DNA from: Lingula anatina
Taxonomy: Eukaryota; Brachiopoda; Lingulata; Lingulida; Lingulidae
Length of the DNA: 64,000 bases
Assembly: GCF_001039355.2 (NCBI RefSeq)
Contig: NW_019775560.1
Location: 227,926 to 291,925 of the forward strand
Reading direction: 5' to 3'
The notes below the pieces were generated by a model. The model saw only the letters and a program-made list of their open reading frames with translations, made no database searches and was not told the DNA's origin. Made by a program: the position numbers and the translations under genes. Positions within the stretch are counted from its first letter, which is position 1. Each line of letters starts with the position of its first letter. Below, piece by piece: positions 24,246-37,500 of this stretch.

Positions 24246-25599
24246 CTTTACGAAAACAAAACAAAAATAAACGGACAAGTAAATAGAATAAATGATAAAA
24301 TAAAAATGGATACAGTGTGTAAATTTGTTTAAAAAGACCATGTGCTACTCCGTACACAGTACTTCTAATTTTTAAACAAGATATCTACATTACGGGTGTA
24401 CAAAGTGTAAGTCAAATGTCATCTCACTTCGAAGATAGGAACATTTATACTGACAAGATTTTCGTCACAGTATAACAAACGCGCCTCAACTTTAAAAATG
24501 AGCACAGGAAAATGTTAATTGATCTTTAAGATCTGAGGAATAAGCTTAACTCTAAATGTCAAAGTTATTTTGATGCTTACCATATAGACCAATAAACTAG
24601 GCTACTATGTAAAACACATAATCAGATCGAATTTGTCAAGAATAAAGGTCATGTTGCAGTCGTGGAAAAGGATGTTGGGCCTTACCCTGTAATTGCCGAT
24701 GTAACGAAACTGAGGGTCCGTGTAACAGAAATTCCGCCCTCCATGTAGTGGTTAGGATAAACTTGTCCTAAATGGGCCAAGATCTAGGGCGAGGCTTACC
24801 TGTAAAATGATTGAAAAACTATCTTTCTACTACGGGGACTCTCTTTCATGTTACATCGGTATTAAGGTAAATTTGGGACACGTACCCTATCAAGTGTTTT
24901 TATGTTCAACTCTTCAGATCACTAACAGCATCTTGCTACTGAGACGACATGTTCTCTTAAATTTATCTCAATGAAGTACTGATGGAGTATCTTAAAGGAA
25001 TAATGAAAAAAATGTGCTACTGCTGGTACGAACTGATGTTAGCAAACAGAAATTGCCCACGGTCTCAGTGCTGCCTCATTCATTGTATGGATACATTTAT
25101 CAACATCCTGTTTACATGAACTGTTGTTTGGATTTTAAGATATCACACATTCAAACGGCCTCATTACCTGACCTTAACTAGGGGCATGTGCTGGTATCTG
25201 CACACGTATAAGATGTATGCACTCAAGGCTGAACGGGGCCTATACCCTGTTACATGGATGAGATCAACCAACAATGGTCTAGGGGAAAAGCTATTTTGTC
25301 AATAGTAGGCCTTAATCTATAAACATCAATAAAATTCCTGATGATATCATGAAAAAGAGCAGACAAATACCATATGCTACAAGCACTGGTTGGTGACCAT
25401 TGTTCAATAAGAGGCGGTAGTTTTAAAGTAAATTGTGGTTGCACGTGTTATTTCTTGCACGTGAAATTAATCCGTGTTTACATAAAGTCAAATGTCAGTT
25501 ATCTCTTTGATATTGGCCATGGTATAAATGTCACTGACCTGTACTGTAGGGTCTATTTGGTAGGGGATCGCATGTTTATAGGGTCAGTTCGCTATAACC

Positions 25600-28500
25600 A
25601 TGTCTGGTGAAAAAATCTCTACATTGCTGTCGCTAGCATTCATATCTTTCTTGGGTTTAACTGTGAGTGGACAGCACTGCCCCTCATACTATCAAGAGGT
25701 TGCCTCAACATGTTTACTGTTTTCTACAGACAAATTGTCCTGGGAGAAAGCAAGGAATCGGTGTATCAGTGAAAAATCCCACCTGGCAGCTCTAAATACA
25801 GTATGGAAAAGAGACACTGTTCTTGGATATATTAGGAAGCAAATAGGTATCTATATATCTGTCAGTCTTTCTGTTCATCCATTTATCTATTCACCCATCC
25901 CCTACCATTTATCAATTCATCCATCATTAATTTCTCATCCATTCATCCAACTAAAAGACAAAAGCACACATGCGCGAGCATGTGAGATGATGTTTCTTTT
26001 CATGTTTGTATGCACCATTAAAACGGAATTTTGTTTTCTTTTATCCACTCGATCGCATAAATAAGGGCCAATCAAGGGCATACCCATTGTTCTTGATTAG
26101 GTGAAAGTGTATTTTGGGTTGATGGTAAAGATCCACGCAGGACCAATGAATGGATATGGTATGGGCAGAACATACAGTTTGATAAAACGCTGTGGGCAAA
26201 ATCGCAACCAAATCCGAACAGTGGTGAATATTGCATGGCTCTTGAATTTTCATCTGCGATGGGTTTCCATGATTATGGTTGTGAGGTTTCCCTTAGGTAT
26301 TTATGTCAGCAGGACGCAGGTAAGACATAACCTAAGTACGTTAACGCACAATGTTTGTAATGCAAAGAGTAGATAGATAAATGTAGATAAATAAGTGCAT
26401 AAATGAAATGAGAATAGTAATGATAAACAACGTGGATTTTTGTACTCGGAAACTATTCCATTTTTCTCAATAAAGCACTACACATCTACACTGAATGCTT
26501 TCTTTCAGTAAACGGGGCCTGGGGAGCCTGGGGAAGCTGGAGTGGGTGTTCATTGACATGTGGTACACAGGGGCTGAGGTACAGAAGTCGAGACTGCGAT
26601 AACCCGGCACCTTTAGGCCACGGTAAACACTGTCCTGGATCTGGGCGCGAAACCGAAGTTTGTTTCCCAGGCCCATGTCCTGGTAAGTTAAATATATGAC
26701 TCAAGAGCGTTAATCTCGCTTGCTCAATTAGGGATCACATAAAGGTTCTTGATTGCTAGTAGGAATTTTATTTCCACGTAATATAGATATTCAAACATGG
26801 ATATTCAAACATGTAAATGATAAGCGTAGAATTATTTCGTCTTGAGATTAACATGCTGTTCGAGAAGAATTTACCTGAGTTGTTCACAATGTATTTATTG
26901 TGAAATAATCAAATGGGTCAATTGACATTCGTTTCATTGAAATTATTGCATTGGTGATTTTTCATCTGACCTTTACTGAATTTGCATATACAGCATGCCA
27001 GATTCACAATGTTCCTGGGGCCATGAGCTCGGTACCTGCTGCAAGAATTAACGAAAAGGAATTTGTGCGCTATTATTGTTTACCTGAACACACGCTGGTC
27101 AGCGGGAGTTTGATAAGAACATGCCAAGCAAATGGAACATTGTCTGGTGCAGAACCACAGTGCAAGAGTAAGTACTCTATTGCTATAGTTATACTATGTA
27201 GACGGTTGTTTAACTTAGTGGGTATACTCGTATTGAAACCCAAAAATTCCAGTGAAATTACCTATAAGTGCTTGAAAAAATTAGTGTTATATATTTACCT
27301 TTTTATCATAGCATGTAAAGAAAATGGTAGGGTATGTTAGAGTGAAGCTGTATGTCATTTGGATGGACGATCGTAGAAGCCGAAGTACAGTAATTTCTAT
27401 TCAGACCACATATGAATGCGTATTTTCACAGATGGAGTGTATCTCACACCAACATTCACATACACACACTTTAATGAATAATTACTGCAAATGTATATAG
27501 GATGCTGTGGAAAAGCACGGTACATACCAAACGGTTATCCAGTTGTTCCGGATGTTCTGTGTGTGGGTGATGTAGTTGGATATGACTGTGACAATGGCTA
27601 TAAACTTTCTAATAACACACCGGTCCAGTGTTTGTCCTCTGACGATTGGCCTCATGTTCGATTACCGAAATGTGAAGGTAAGACCCGATAAAAACAATCA
27701 CGTATGAAAAGTCTCTAGAAGATTACCTTAAAAAAGGTATATTATATGTAGTATGTTTTAATAGAGAGATACAATTATTGTACAAAATATTTCACTTGTT
27801 TATTTATTTATTTATTCTTATTAAATTTTGTGACCTATATAGGATCGCCTTTTAAACATATTCTATGATGCCACCGTAATCGATGAAATGCAATTGCCAG
27901 CAATTTACAAAACCGCGATATGTCCGAAATTATTGATAATTATTTATTTTAGCTGATGGCCACTGTAACATCAGCGCTATTCGGGCTCCTAAGAATGGTT
28001 TTGCAGCCTGCTCAGGAAGTGAAGTCGATAAAGTTTGCTACATCCGTTGTGACAAGGGATACAATTTCATGTCAGACCGCACCGTGTTTGAATGTGGTGC
28101 TCCAACTGGATGGGGATGGAAGGTCCGTGATAAAAGCGGGAAGTACGTGCGAGCTGACGTAGGGGTTTGTAAAGGTAAATTTCAGAATACAGTCGATCGT
28201 CCCTGTTGCCTACGACATTGATCTATTTAGAATAAAGTTTGTTTTTGTAAACATATACCTGTACTCGGGTAGAACCATGGTAAAACTGAGATGGGCATGG
28301 CTTAGTAGGGAATCATTTTTTAAAGCATAGACATATAATGTGAAGAAAATAACTGTATTATTTTCATTTAATCAAACATTCGAAATTTCTGGTGTATCTT
28401 GATACGCACATACTCTGCGGATTTACATGTATGTTCTATATCGAACTGCTTGTTTTACAGTCAAAATAAATCGAACCTGTCTTAATGTCATGTGACAATT

Positions 28501-31500
28501 TTCAGCTACTGAGGGAACACTGGTAAAACTTTTGATGGGTATTACCGGACCAAGGATCACAATGGCTTCAGTAGAGTCTGATGAAAAATTGAAGCAGAAT
28601 ATCATATCGGAAATGAGAAAAGAACTACTCAAACTGAATGTCTGCACCGTTCCATGTGAGGTAATTTATAAATAGGTTTAATTTACACGAATGTTTCAAA
28701 AATAAAAAGTGTATTCAAGGTACCTGTAAAATGCGCTCATAAAACAACCGTATATAACCAAGACATTTGATCTTAGGCGTATGATTAACCTCCCTTATGT
28801 TCTTGTATTGGCTTTGTTATAATGGCTTTTTTATCTTACTGATAGTATCATGTGCCTTAATTGTGTTAAAAGTCTGCCTACATTTAGATAAAGGGTATAC
28901 AAGTAGAGAGGATACATGAAAGGTCCAAGCGACGAGCAATTTCCCAAGCAAAGCTATTCGGAATAACCATTAACCTTTACGCGACCGTCCCCAAGGGACC
29001 TTTAACCACTCAGCAATCAGCAACCCTTGCACTGTCCAAAAACCTGAAACATCTGAGGTAATGCATCTTTTTTAAATTGGGCATTTCCGGTTTTATAACA
29101 CGCTGTCGCTGTCATATATATACACTGCATGCCTTATATATTGCCATGTGCTAATTAATGTTCAAAACAGGAACAAAGTAAAAAAAAATGACAGAGGTAT
29201 TTTGTTTAGAATTTACCTGAATCGCCCTAACAAATACAGAGTGAAGTTGCAGGCATTCAGTATTTATTCACAGGGATGTTTTGTTTTGCAGCGCCCAGGC
29301 GGCAGCAATCAAATCGGCCCTAGTGTCCCAAACCATATCCTTACAAATAGATGGCGTTACCGTCCCGGTGAAGGGTGATAACATAAGGGTATCCCAGGCA
29401 TCATTTGAGTGTTCTCCGGGCTCTATCAGAAAGATGTTCAACTGCCGTACGTACTTCAGTTGTCGACCCGTAAAATGCACATTTTTCTGAAGTTAATGAA
29501 AGCGGATATTCTTTCAGTTTTTCTACACTCGAATTACTGGGTTGTTAAACAATCAAGCATTTACCCAAAACTTGTTTATTTCCCCCCTTCAATTGCATCG
29601 GGTTTATAAACAGATCTTACTTAAATTATTTACAAGTACACCGCGTATTTTTTCAGTGACCTGCCCAGAAGGAACATACCATGACGTCCATGAAGAGGAA
29701 TGCGCAGCGTGTCCATTTGGTCAGTATCAAGACGAAGCTGGTCAGTTGACGTGCAAGCAGTGCCCCAATGACACCACCACAGACAGAATTGGAGTAAAAA
29801 ATGTGTCCAAGTGCAGAAGTGGGTACTTCATTTTGCTTAAATTTTATTCAACAGTCACTTCTATTATTTATTATATATTTACGTGTTTTCTAGATAATAA
29901 AATATTTACATTTTTTCTCAGCGGATTATCTTACATTTTGTACTATATCATTTTTGAATGATGCAATTTAAATGTCAGTAAAATGTAAATGTCAAATATC
30001 GAGATATCAATTGATTACAAAAACTATTTTTTCTATATAAAAAAGTTAACGAAAGACATAACTCCTCGAGTACACATAAACAAACAAGGCTCTACATATT
30101 TCTTTGTAGCTTACGAAGGTTGTAGTTGTGGAATACATCCATGTATACTAAATGGTACAGACTTCATCTGCGACTGTCTGCCAGGTTATGAAGCCAACAT
30201 GAACGGAACATGCACAGGTAAATGCTGTGCAGCCATAACGACAGAAAATTATTATAGGCGTGGTCTTTCTTCAGTGGTGTTCCTCTATACATAGTTGTTA
30301 GCAACAGTTTTTTTTGTGACATATGAAGCATAGAATTTGCTGTTAATGCATATGCAACTGCATAAAATAATATCGAGTTTCAGCTCAGTGTGTGTAAGCT
30401 TATGTATATATTTTCAAACGTTGACACGTCGTCTGTGATACTTTTGTAAATAAACGCATCAGAAGCATGCAAATGTAGCTTTGCATTCGTTTGGAAAAAA
30501 GCGCCCTATGAAATGAATAATTTCAATAAACGTGTATCGCATGCATTGTGATGTTAGTTTTATGAGAATGAAGGAGTGAGGGTCCTCGAAATTTTAAGTA
30601 CAGGCTACAGGCTTAGTGAGAAGCAATGTGGAATATGTGGAATAACTACCGTTTCTATCTAACTAACTAGCTACTACATATCGGCTGTAAATGTTGTATT
30701 TACAAAAATTAATTGTTATGAATTTTATTGGAAATATTTCCATATGTTGTTCCAGATGTTAACGAATGCCTTGAAGACGTCTGTCCAGATAATGCTCGCT
30801 GCGTAAACAAGGAAGGCTCCTACAGATGCGAATGCTTACCTGGTTTTCAAGGAGGTTCTTGCGTTGGTATGTACCTATTGGCACACTGTTATACTTGGAA
30901 CAGACAGAAATATATGCTATGAGGATTTGCAGAGAAGTGTAAGCTTGGCTTGTTTTGTTATAGCAGAGAGCCCAGACATATATTTTTATATTGTAGAATT
31001 ATCAGACTCGACTGTCTTAAGAAAACGTATTTCGTAAAGCACGCGAGGTTTTTTATGGATTAATACCACTAAGACACGCGGTTAAGATATACGTGTAAGT
31101 TGTCCGTGGTCCTAGATTACGAATTATACGTGTAAATAAATGTTGTGTATTATTTTTCCTTTCGCTTGTGTACTTTTCTTTTAGATATTGATGAGTGTAA
31201 CAGTCCTAACGCATGTCCCAGATCTGGAATGCAGTGTATCAACACTATGGGAAGTTATAACTGCACATGTACCAAAGGACTTTACGGAGACAGTTGCGGT
31301 AAGATACATATACATGTGTCTGGCCATTCCACCAAAAGTTGACTGTCTGTGTCACGTCCAATAACGCACATATTATGTTAAATCTTTTAACGACCATGCC
31401 ATCATTAAATCGATATCGTTGTTTTCCTTTGACATAAGAGGTATCTGAAGTATAAAACAGTGCAAACAAAAGGGCAACCCCAACATGTGCAAATATTACA

Positions 31501-32468
31501 CAAATTCAAACTCCAATCTTTGTGAAATAACCCATCTACTCTAGTGTCCCAGGTTTATACGTATGGCCTCTCATATTACAGAACAATGCACTTCACTGTT
31601 TTTGTAGCGATTAATTGATACATGGATATCCAAAATACATAGTGTATATACATCTTTTGCTTGCATTTTACACTACTGAATTTATGTTCAATTCCACAAT
31701 ACCCCCCCCCCCCNNNNNNNNNNAAAAAAAAAAAAATTAAATCACAGTGAAAAGTCAGCAGAGTGTATGTCGTGTACCAAAGCATACTTATCACAGAAAT
31801 AATTATTCAATCACGTCGATGTATGTGCTCAATGATTTAATCAATTACTTTTATTCCAGATAAGGACTGTCCCGATAAATTCACTTTAATTGGTAATACC
31901 TGTCAGCATATTTCGGAAGGGCAAGCGAATTTCTCTAAGGCCACTTGCACATGCACTGCCATCTACCCCGGTGCCCACCTCGTTGACATTAAAGACAAAG
32001 GGGCATTTAAAGCACTGACTGGTCTTCTTCCATCGGATAAATCATATTGGATTGGTATGCAATTTAGTTGTTAATAAAAAAGTTATTGTAATGTGTAACA
32101 ATATCTTTACTAGCAGAAAAAATTCGTGGCTTACGAGTCAAGTTATATCTATGTTACATGTTAAAACCAAATCTCTGCGTTTCCCACATCCATCGTGCAT
32201 GTGCATTTTTTTCTGTTTGGAAGTATCTGTGAACGTGTTTGCGATGTTTTCTTCAGGCTTGAACGACATATCGACAGAAGGCGACTTTGTGTACAGTGAT
32301 GGTAGCAAGATGACTGCTTACAATGAATGGGGAACCGGTAATGCCTTGCTACCGTCCAATGATCCCACGAAGAACTGCATCATCATGGACGGACCTGCAG
32401 CATTTATGTGGAGGGTGGTTGACTGCAGCGGCAAGCATTACGCCATTTGCGAGTTCCAGAGAGAGTGA
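25600..32468 (+). CDS. G3: CTLD-TSP1-sushi-module-EGF-CTLD secreted protein
   Basis: Fifteen exons: 25600-25846, 26101-26319, 26509-26682, 26994-27167, 27501-27677, 27953-28174, 28506-28660, 28888-29057, 29292-29446, 29657-29818, 30110-30217, 30756-30866, 31185-31298, 31860-32054, 32257-32468. They total 2595 nt, giving 864 residues. The order is as in G2: signal peptide to about residue 24; CTLD to 155 with QPN where others have EPN and FHDYGC where others have ND; TSP1 156-213; sushi 214-404; unassigned module 405-564; GCC2/GCC3 565-618; EGF 619-654; DVNEC and DIDEC EGFs 655-729; C-terminal CTLD 730-864 without EPN, ending CEFQRE. It is the most diverged of the three long genes, except for its TSP1 exon. 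A 10-N gap lies in the intron before the last lectin exons. Ligand choice probably differs from G2 and G4. Confidence 0.9.
28506..29446 (+). other. Unassigned 160-residue module of G3 (three exons)
   Basis: Exons 28506-28660, 28888-29057 and 29292-29446 keep the 1-0, 0-2, 2-1 phases of G2. Shared anchors are CTVPC at the first exon end, IQVERI in place of VQVKRA, the helix SAQAAAIKSAL in place of TASAIKQ, ISLQIDG, and C-SPGSI before the next domain. The sequence is otherwise strongly diverged, which makes these positions the likely structural core. Confidence 0.6.
31714..31723. other. 10-N assembly gap
   Basis: Ten N between a C-run (31702-31713) and an A-run (31724-31736), in an intron of G3. 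Its true length is unknown. Confidence 0.95.
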
Positions 32469-34544
32469 AAGTTAACATGGACGTTGATTATTTTAAGAAC
32501 ACATGTGCAGTGATATCCAGTAATTGATTAAAACAAATCACGCGTGATATGTTTTGTAGAGCTTTTGGATTTAATTTGAATATTGGAATAATTCTTGATA
32601 GTATTGAAATTTACTCTATGTTTCTGGCAAGTATTCACCAATTAAGAAGTAATGGTATATTTTGTATTGGCGACCATGAACGAGGTATTTTAGTTGTTTT
32701 ATACCTGTCCCTTATTTAGAAGATTTGCAACAATGATTAGTTTTTATATTAATGGGATTGTACTTGGATGATTAACGTTATGTTTTGATTAATATGATAT
32801 ATGTTTTGTTGATTTTCAGTCGTGAACATTAAATGATTAATATGAATTGAAAGTTTATATAAGGTCACATATTCGTCTACTGCTGCAATATTTATCACAA
32901 GTATAGTGGCGTTGTTCATTTGTAACTGTCAAATGCACAGGTATGTACATTAAAGATAAATATGCAACTGTTATCATACAAGACCTAGTCAGTGTTTAAG
33001 CTATTTAAGGATATAGCAGCAAGAGTGCAAGGGTTATCGGTGACAACGCTGCTCTTATATTCAGAGTATACAAATGTCGTTACGTTGGTACTCAGTATTT
33101 CATTAAAGACGTGCGCGCACATACACCGTCATGCGTTATTCAGATTGAAGCCTTTGTTTGGCAATTAATCTAGATAAAAGACAGTCATATGCCATATAAT
33201 GTTGTAGTTGGAATTAAAAACACTACTGCAAACTTAACAGTTTGTAAGAAATGTTTCGTAGGTTGTTCCAAGAAAAAAATGTTGCCGCAAATGTGCAAGA
33301 TGATCTTATGTTTGTGACAAGTTTGCCAAGACCCAGTCAATATCAGACGCCTTTCGTTTATAAAACAGTACCTCGTTTGCATGGTAAAAGTCCTTATTGC
33401 AAATTTGCATCATGGTCTACAGTAAAGATTGGCAAGAAGCCTAAAATTTTGCTAAGGGACGCAAACGTCTCATTTAATGCTTTGAAACTAGGATAATAAT
33501 GTTATAGGTAATTTGTCACGTGTCGTATGTTCCTGCGGACATGTGCCATATTTTCCATATGCAGATTCCGGCGCGAAATCACTATTCACGTGACCAAGGT
33601 TCATAGGGAGCGGACCGAAGCGTCGTGTCTGACTGTTGTTAGAGAATAATTCTGCTTTGTATTTTCAATGTTATTTACTTTTTTATTTAATACCCTTGAT
33701 GAGAGTTTTAGCAGTAGGGCCACAGGAGTACACGAACTTTTGTAGATCCCAACTAAAATTGTTATCGGAAACCATAATAATAATAATAATAATAACCTGT
33801 ACATATATATTTGTGCACCTGCACGTGTCGTGCACTTGCACATTACGCGTGATAAATAGACGCAAACATCTCATTAAATGCTTTGAAACTAGGATAAAAA
33901 GGTTAAAGGTAATCTGTCACGTGTCGTATATTCCAGACAGACACGTGTAATATTTTCCATATTCGGATTCCAGCACGAAATCACTATTCACGTGACCAAG
34001 GTTCTTTGGGGCATGACTGAAGCGTCGTGTCTGGCTGTTGTTATTATTATTTTTTTTACATTTTTCATGTTATTTACTTTTTATTAAAAAAAACTTGATA
34101 GCAGTTTTGGTGGTATGGGCCACAGCGATACACGAACTTTCGGAGACCCCAACTCAAATTGTTATCGGAAATAATGATGAAAATATTAAAATTATAATGA
34201 CCTCTACATATACGCGTGCACCTGCACGTGTCGCACACTTGCATATCGCACGCGATAGAATACTTCTGACTACTAGTAAATCGTGAACTGATAAAGAACT
34301 GTGTTACTAAAGCGGGTCAGTGCATGGTCTAAATAACATGGACGTATATTTATAATGTCAGTGCGCGTTCTAAAGTTAAGGTCATAAACATGATAAACGT
34401 TGTTTATATGTGATAATGAAGAAACGTAGCAAATGTGCCCTTATCGGTCCAAGTTTCTACATAACCAGCAAACCCAATGCAACATTTTAGTTTAAACCGA
34501 CGACGTGTATTAGTGTTTAAGATACAAAAATCAAAACAGAAGTG
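32469..34544. other. Intergenic region G3-G4
   Basis: No supported gene. It holds a 401-bp direct duplication, an AAT microsatellite at 33776-33796, and an 81-codon open frame at 33251-33496 without a recognisable domain. Confidence 0.55.
33458..34260. repeat. 401-bp tandem duplication upstream of G4
   Basis: Copy 1 (33458-33858) and copy 2 (33859-about 34260) both start GACGCAAAC and share TGCTTTGAAACTAGGATAA, GTCACGTGTCGTAT, AAATCACTATTCACGTGACC and GAAGCGTCGTGTCTG. CACGTG E-boxes occur twice per copy. It ends about 285 bases before the G4 start codon. Confidence 0.85.
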
Positions 34545-37500
34545 ATGGAAAGCATACACATTTTGGTTATAGTGTACACGTTAATATTTTGTCTTCAATC
34601 TGCTTTAAGTTGGGTGTATTGTCCTACCGGTTATGTTTTGGTTGCATCTACCTGCCTACGTTTTTACACCAACCACTTAACCTGGGAGCAAGGACGTCAG
34701 AAGTGCTCAAGTGATGGTGCTCACTTGGCAATAGTTGATACAATACAGAAAAGAGACAATATCATGAACTACATGCAACGTATTTCAAGTAGGTATAACA
34801 ACAAATAAGAATGACAAGGGTGATTAATACAATAAGACTTAAACCAATTATTTCTACGTTGCTAGCTATTCTTATTGTTGTAGCAATTTTATTATAAGAA
34901 ACATGCATGTTTGACGGAACACATTTAAATACAATTATAAGAAGTAACGGAATGATGAAAAAGCGCATGCTTCATTTTGATCCATTTTCTTTTTTTGTCT
35001 TTGTATTAGTGAATGGGTTGTTTTGGCTAGACGGTACTGATATACAAAAGGAAGGTGATTGGGTTTGGTATTCTACGAATGCTCCTGTTAACCACACAAT
35101 ATGGATGCCTGGAGAACCAAATAATTCTGGAGGTCAAGAACATTGCATGCATCTGTCAGCTGTTCATGGTATTAATGATGTAGCCTGTACGGATTCGAGA
35201 GATACTGGTAATGTCCTCTGCGAAATACCAGGTATTAATAGTTGTTTACATCAATTCCTTCAAGTCTGCAAATAGTGCAGTAAATGACTATAATGACGAT
35301 GAAAATATGTTTAGATTATTCCTCTATATACGCTATTGGTCGAAAGGACTGTCCCAACTGCAATCACATATGTTTTATTACATAATAATAATAACAATTA
35401 ATAGAAGCTGTAAACCAATTCTAATAATGTTATATTCCATATAACAGGATCATACCTAACTTGGCTTAGGGTATACAAAAACCGGCAATGATACAAGCTA
35501 CCATACACACATTTAATATCATTGACATAAATTAGGAACATGCACCCCCTTAACTTTTATATGTCTTCCAGTGAAATCCATGAAAGTAAAAAGCAAATGG
35601 CCAAAAAATTGAAAAGATTGCTGAAAGTCATTTGTACACACGATAGATATAAAACAGGGTTTAAGTTTCATTATCATTTGTCAATAAAGGTTCAGTAGAC
35701 GGAGCCTGGCGAGCCTGGGGAAGCTGGAGTGGTTGTTCCCTGACATGTGGCACACAGGGGCTGAGGTACAGAACTCGACAGTGTGATAACCCGGCACCTA
35801 TAGGCCTCGGTAAACCTTGTCCTGGATCTGGGCGTGATACTGAAATTTGCTTCCCAGGCCCATGTCCAGGTAAGTTAGATATAACCTTAAGAGTGTTAAT
35901 CTCGCTTGCACGGCTAGGGGGTCACCTATACGCCCTTGGAGACACAGATATTGTGAACAGGAATTACTAGGTAAGCTAGCTGATACTCGTCACATCAATC
36001 ACTGAAACATGATAATTAGAGATTGATGCTAAATATTTTTATCATGGTGATTTTGATCTTACATTTGTTTGTGACATGCATTTTCAGCCAAAATGCGGTA
36101 AAAACAATAAAATTAAAAACCAACCTCCCTACCTTGCCTTCAGGTGCAAAAAGAATTATCAACAATCATATAATAACAATAATAATAAAAGGACTGAATG
36201 GGAATCGAACCCACTACGCAAATTTTATACATGAACTGTTATTTGTCAGTTGTTAGAGCGATGTATGTAGGTCGTTGTGAACGAAAGACACTGTCCTTCA
36301 GAGCATTTGTACAGTACTGTGAAAACATGATTTTTGTATGGAATATCTGCTTGTGATGACGTGGGTGGGTTTCACTGTTCTCTCTAGTGAGGAGGTTTTC
36401 TGTAGGGAGGACCTTCACTCTTGTGAGGAAGTTCTCTCTACTCAGGAGATTCACTCTAGCGAGGACAATTTCTCTACTGAGGATGCTCTCTGTAGTGAAG
36501 AGGTTCTCAAGCAAGTGTGTTTGATTCAATTCGATTAAAACGTGTCAAGTTGTAATGCTTGTGATTTTTTCCAGCTTGCCAGGTCCACGCCGTGCCCGGA
36601 ACCATGAGTTCGGTATCTGCTCCCAGAATAAACGAAAAGGAATATGTACGTTATTATTGTCTGCCAGATTACACGCATGTTAGTGGCAGTTTGATACGAA
36701 CGTGTCAGGCAAACGGTTCACTGTCAGGTACAGAGCCGGTGTGCAAGGGTAAGTGCATATTTGTGGGTGAAAAACAGGTCAAAGCATGTCTCGTCCTTGT
36801 TATCTAGTATCGGGAGCTGTTCCGTCTCGATATGTGCGTATTGCAGTTTGAACTAGTATATTATGAAGAACATAGTTTTAGTCAAAAGATTTCAAAATGT
36901 CATATTAATTAATTGTGCTTTGGCTCGTGTGCTACGTCATGCATTTAATGAAAGTTTCCTATTTCAAAAACATAACCATTGTATTACATATTGAATTGAG
37001 TTTATTTCGTATTCCAGTATGTTGTGGCATGACAAAGGCGATTCCTCACGGCGAGCCCAAGGAGTCAGACAATTACGTGTGTGAGGGAAAAGGAGTTGGC
37101 TATGTCTGTCACGTGGGATACAGAATATCCAATATGTCTGGGCCTGAAGCTGTGTGCGACTCACAGAAACTGAAAGTTCCTGTTTGTGAGCGTGAGTGTC
37201 AAATAGAAGGGTAAAATTCTGAAAAAATAGGATAATCTTGTACAACATTATCCTTTTAAAAGTTAGCCTACCTATCGATGTCCACACGCCTACGATTCCC
37301 TTGACATTGGAATACATGGATTAAAAATAAAGTTTTATTTAAAACTATTTTCAACTTTATCCTTTTCTTGCAGCGTCGGGAACATGTGACACGACAGCGC
37401 TACGAGACCCTAAACATGGTTTTAAGGTCTGTGAAGACACCAATCTTGGTAAAACATGCCACATGAGGTGTGACGATAAGTATGAATATGTCGCTCGTGA

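Larger units (their letters stand above)
22504..25599. other. Intergenic region G2-G3 with a lost gene
   Basis: From the G2 stop to about 24049 this matches the region after G4 (41360-42918). The shared AATAAA at 23015-23020, about 510 bases past the stop, is a likely polyadenylation signal. The match ends inside the first exon of a G5-like gene. A repeat fragment follows, and then 24250-25599 shows no gene. Confidence 0.65.

Noticed and set aside
33251-33496. 81-codon plus-strand frame between G3 and G4
   Set aside because: No domain, no splice context, and its end runs into the 401-bp duplicated non-coding unit.
36239-36529. Minus-strand frame with NLLTRE-like repeats
   Set aside because: Shadow of the 18-bp intronic minisatellite; the period is a multiple of three, so the frame stays open by chance.
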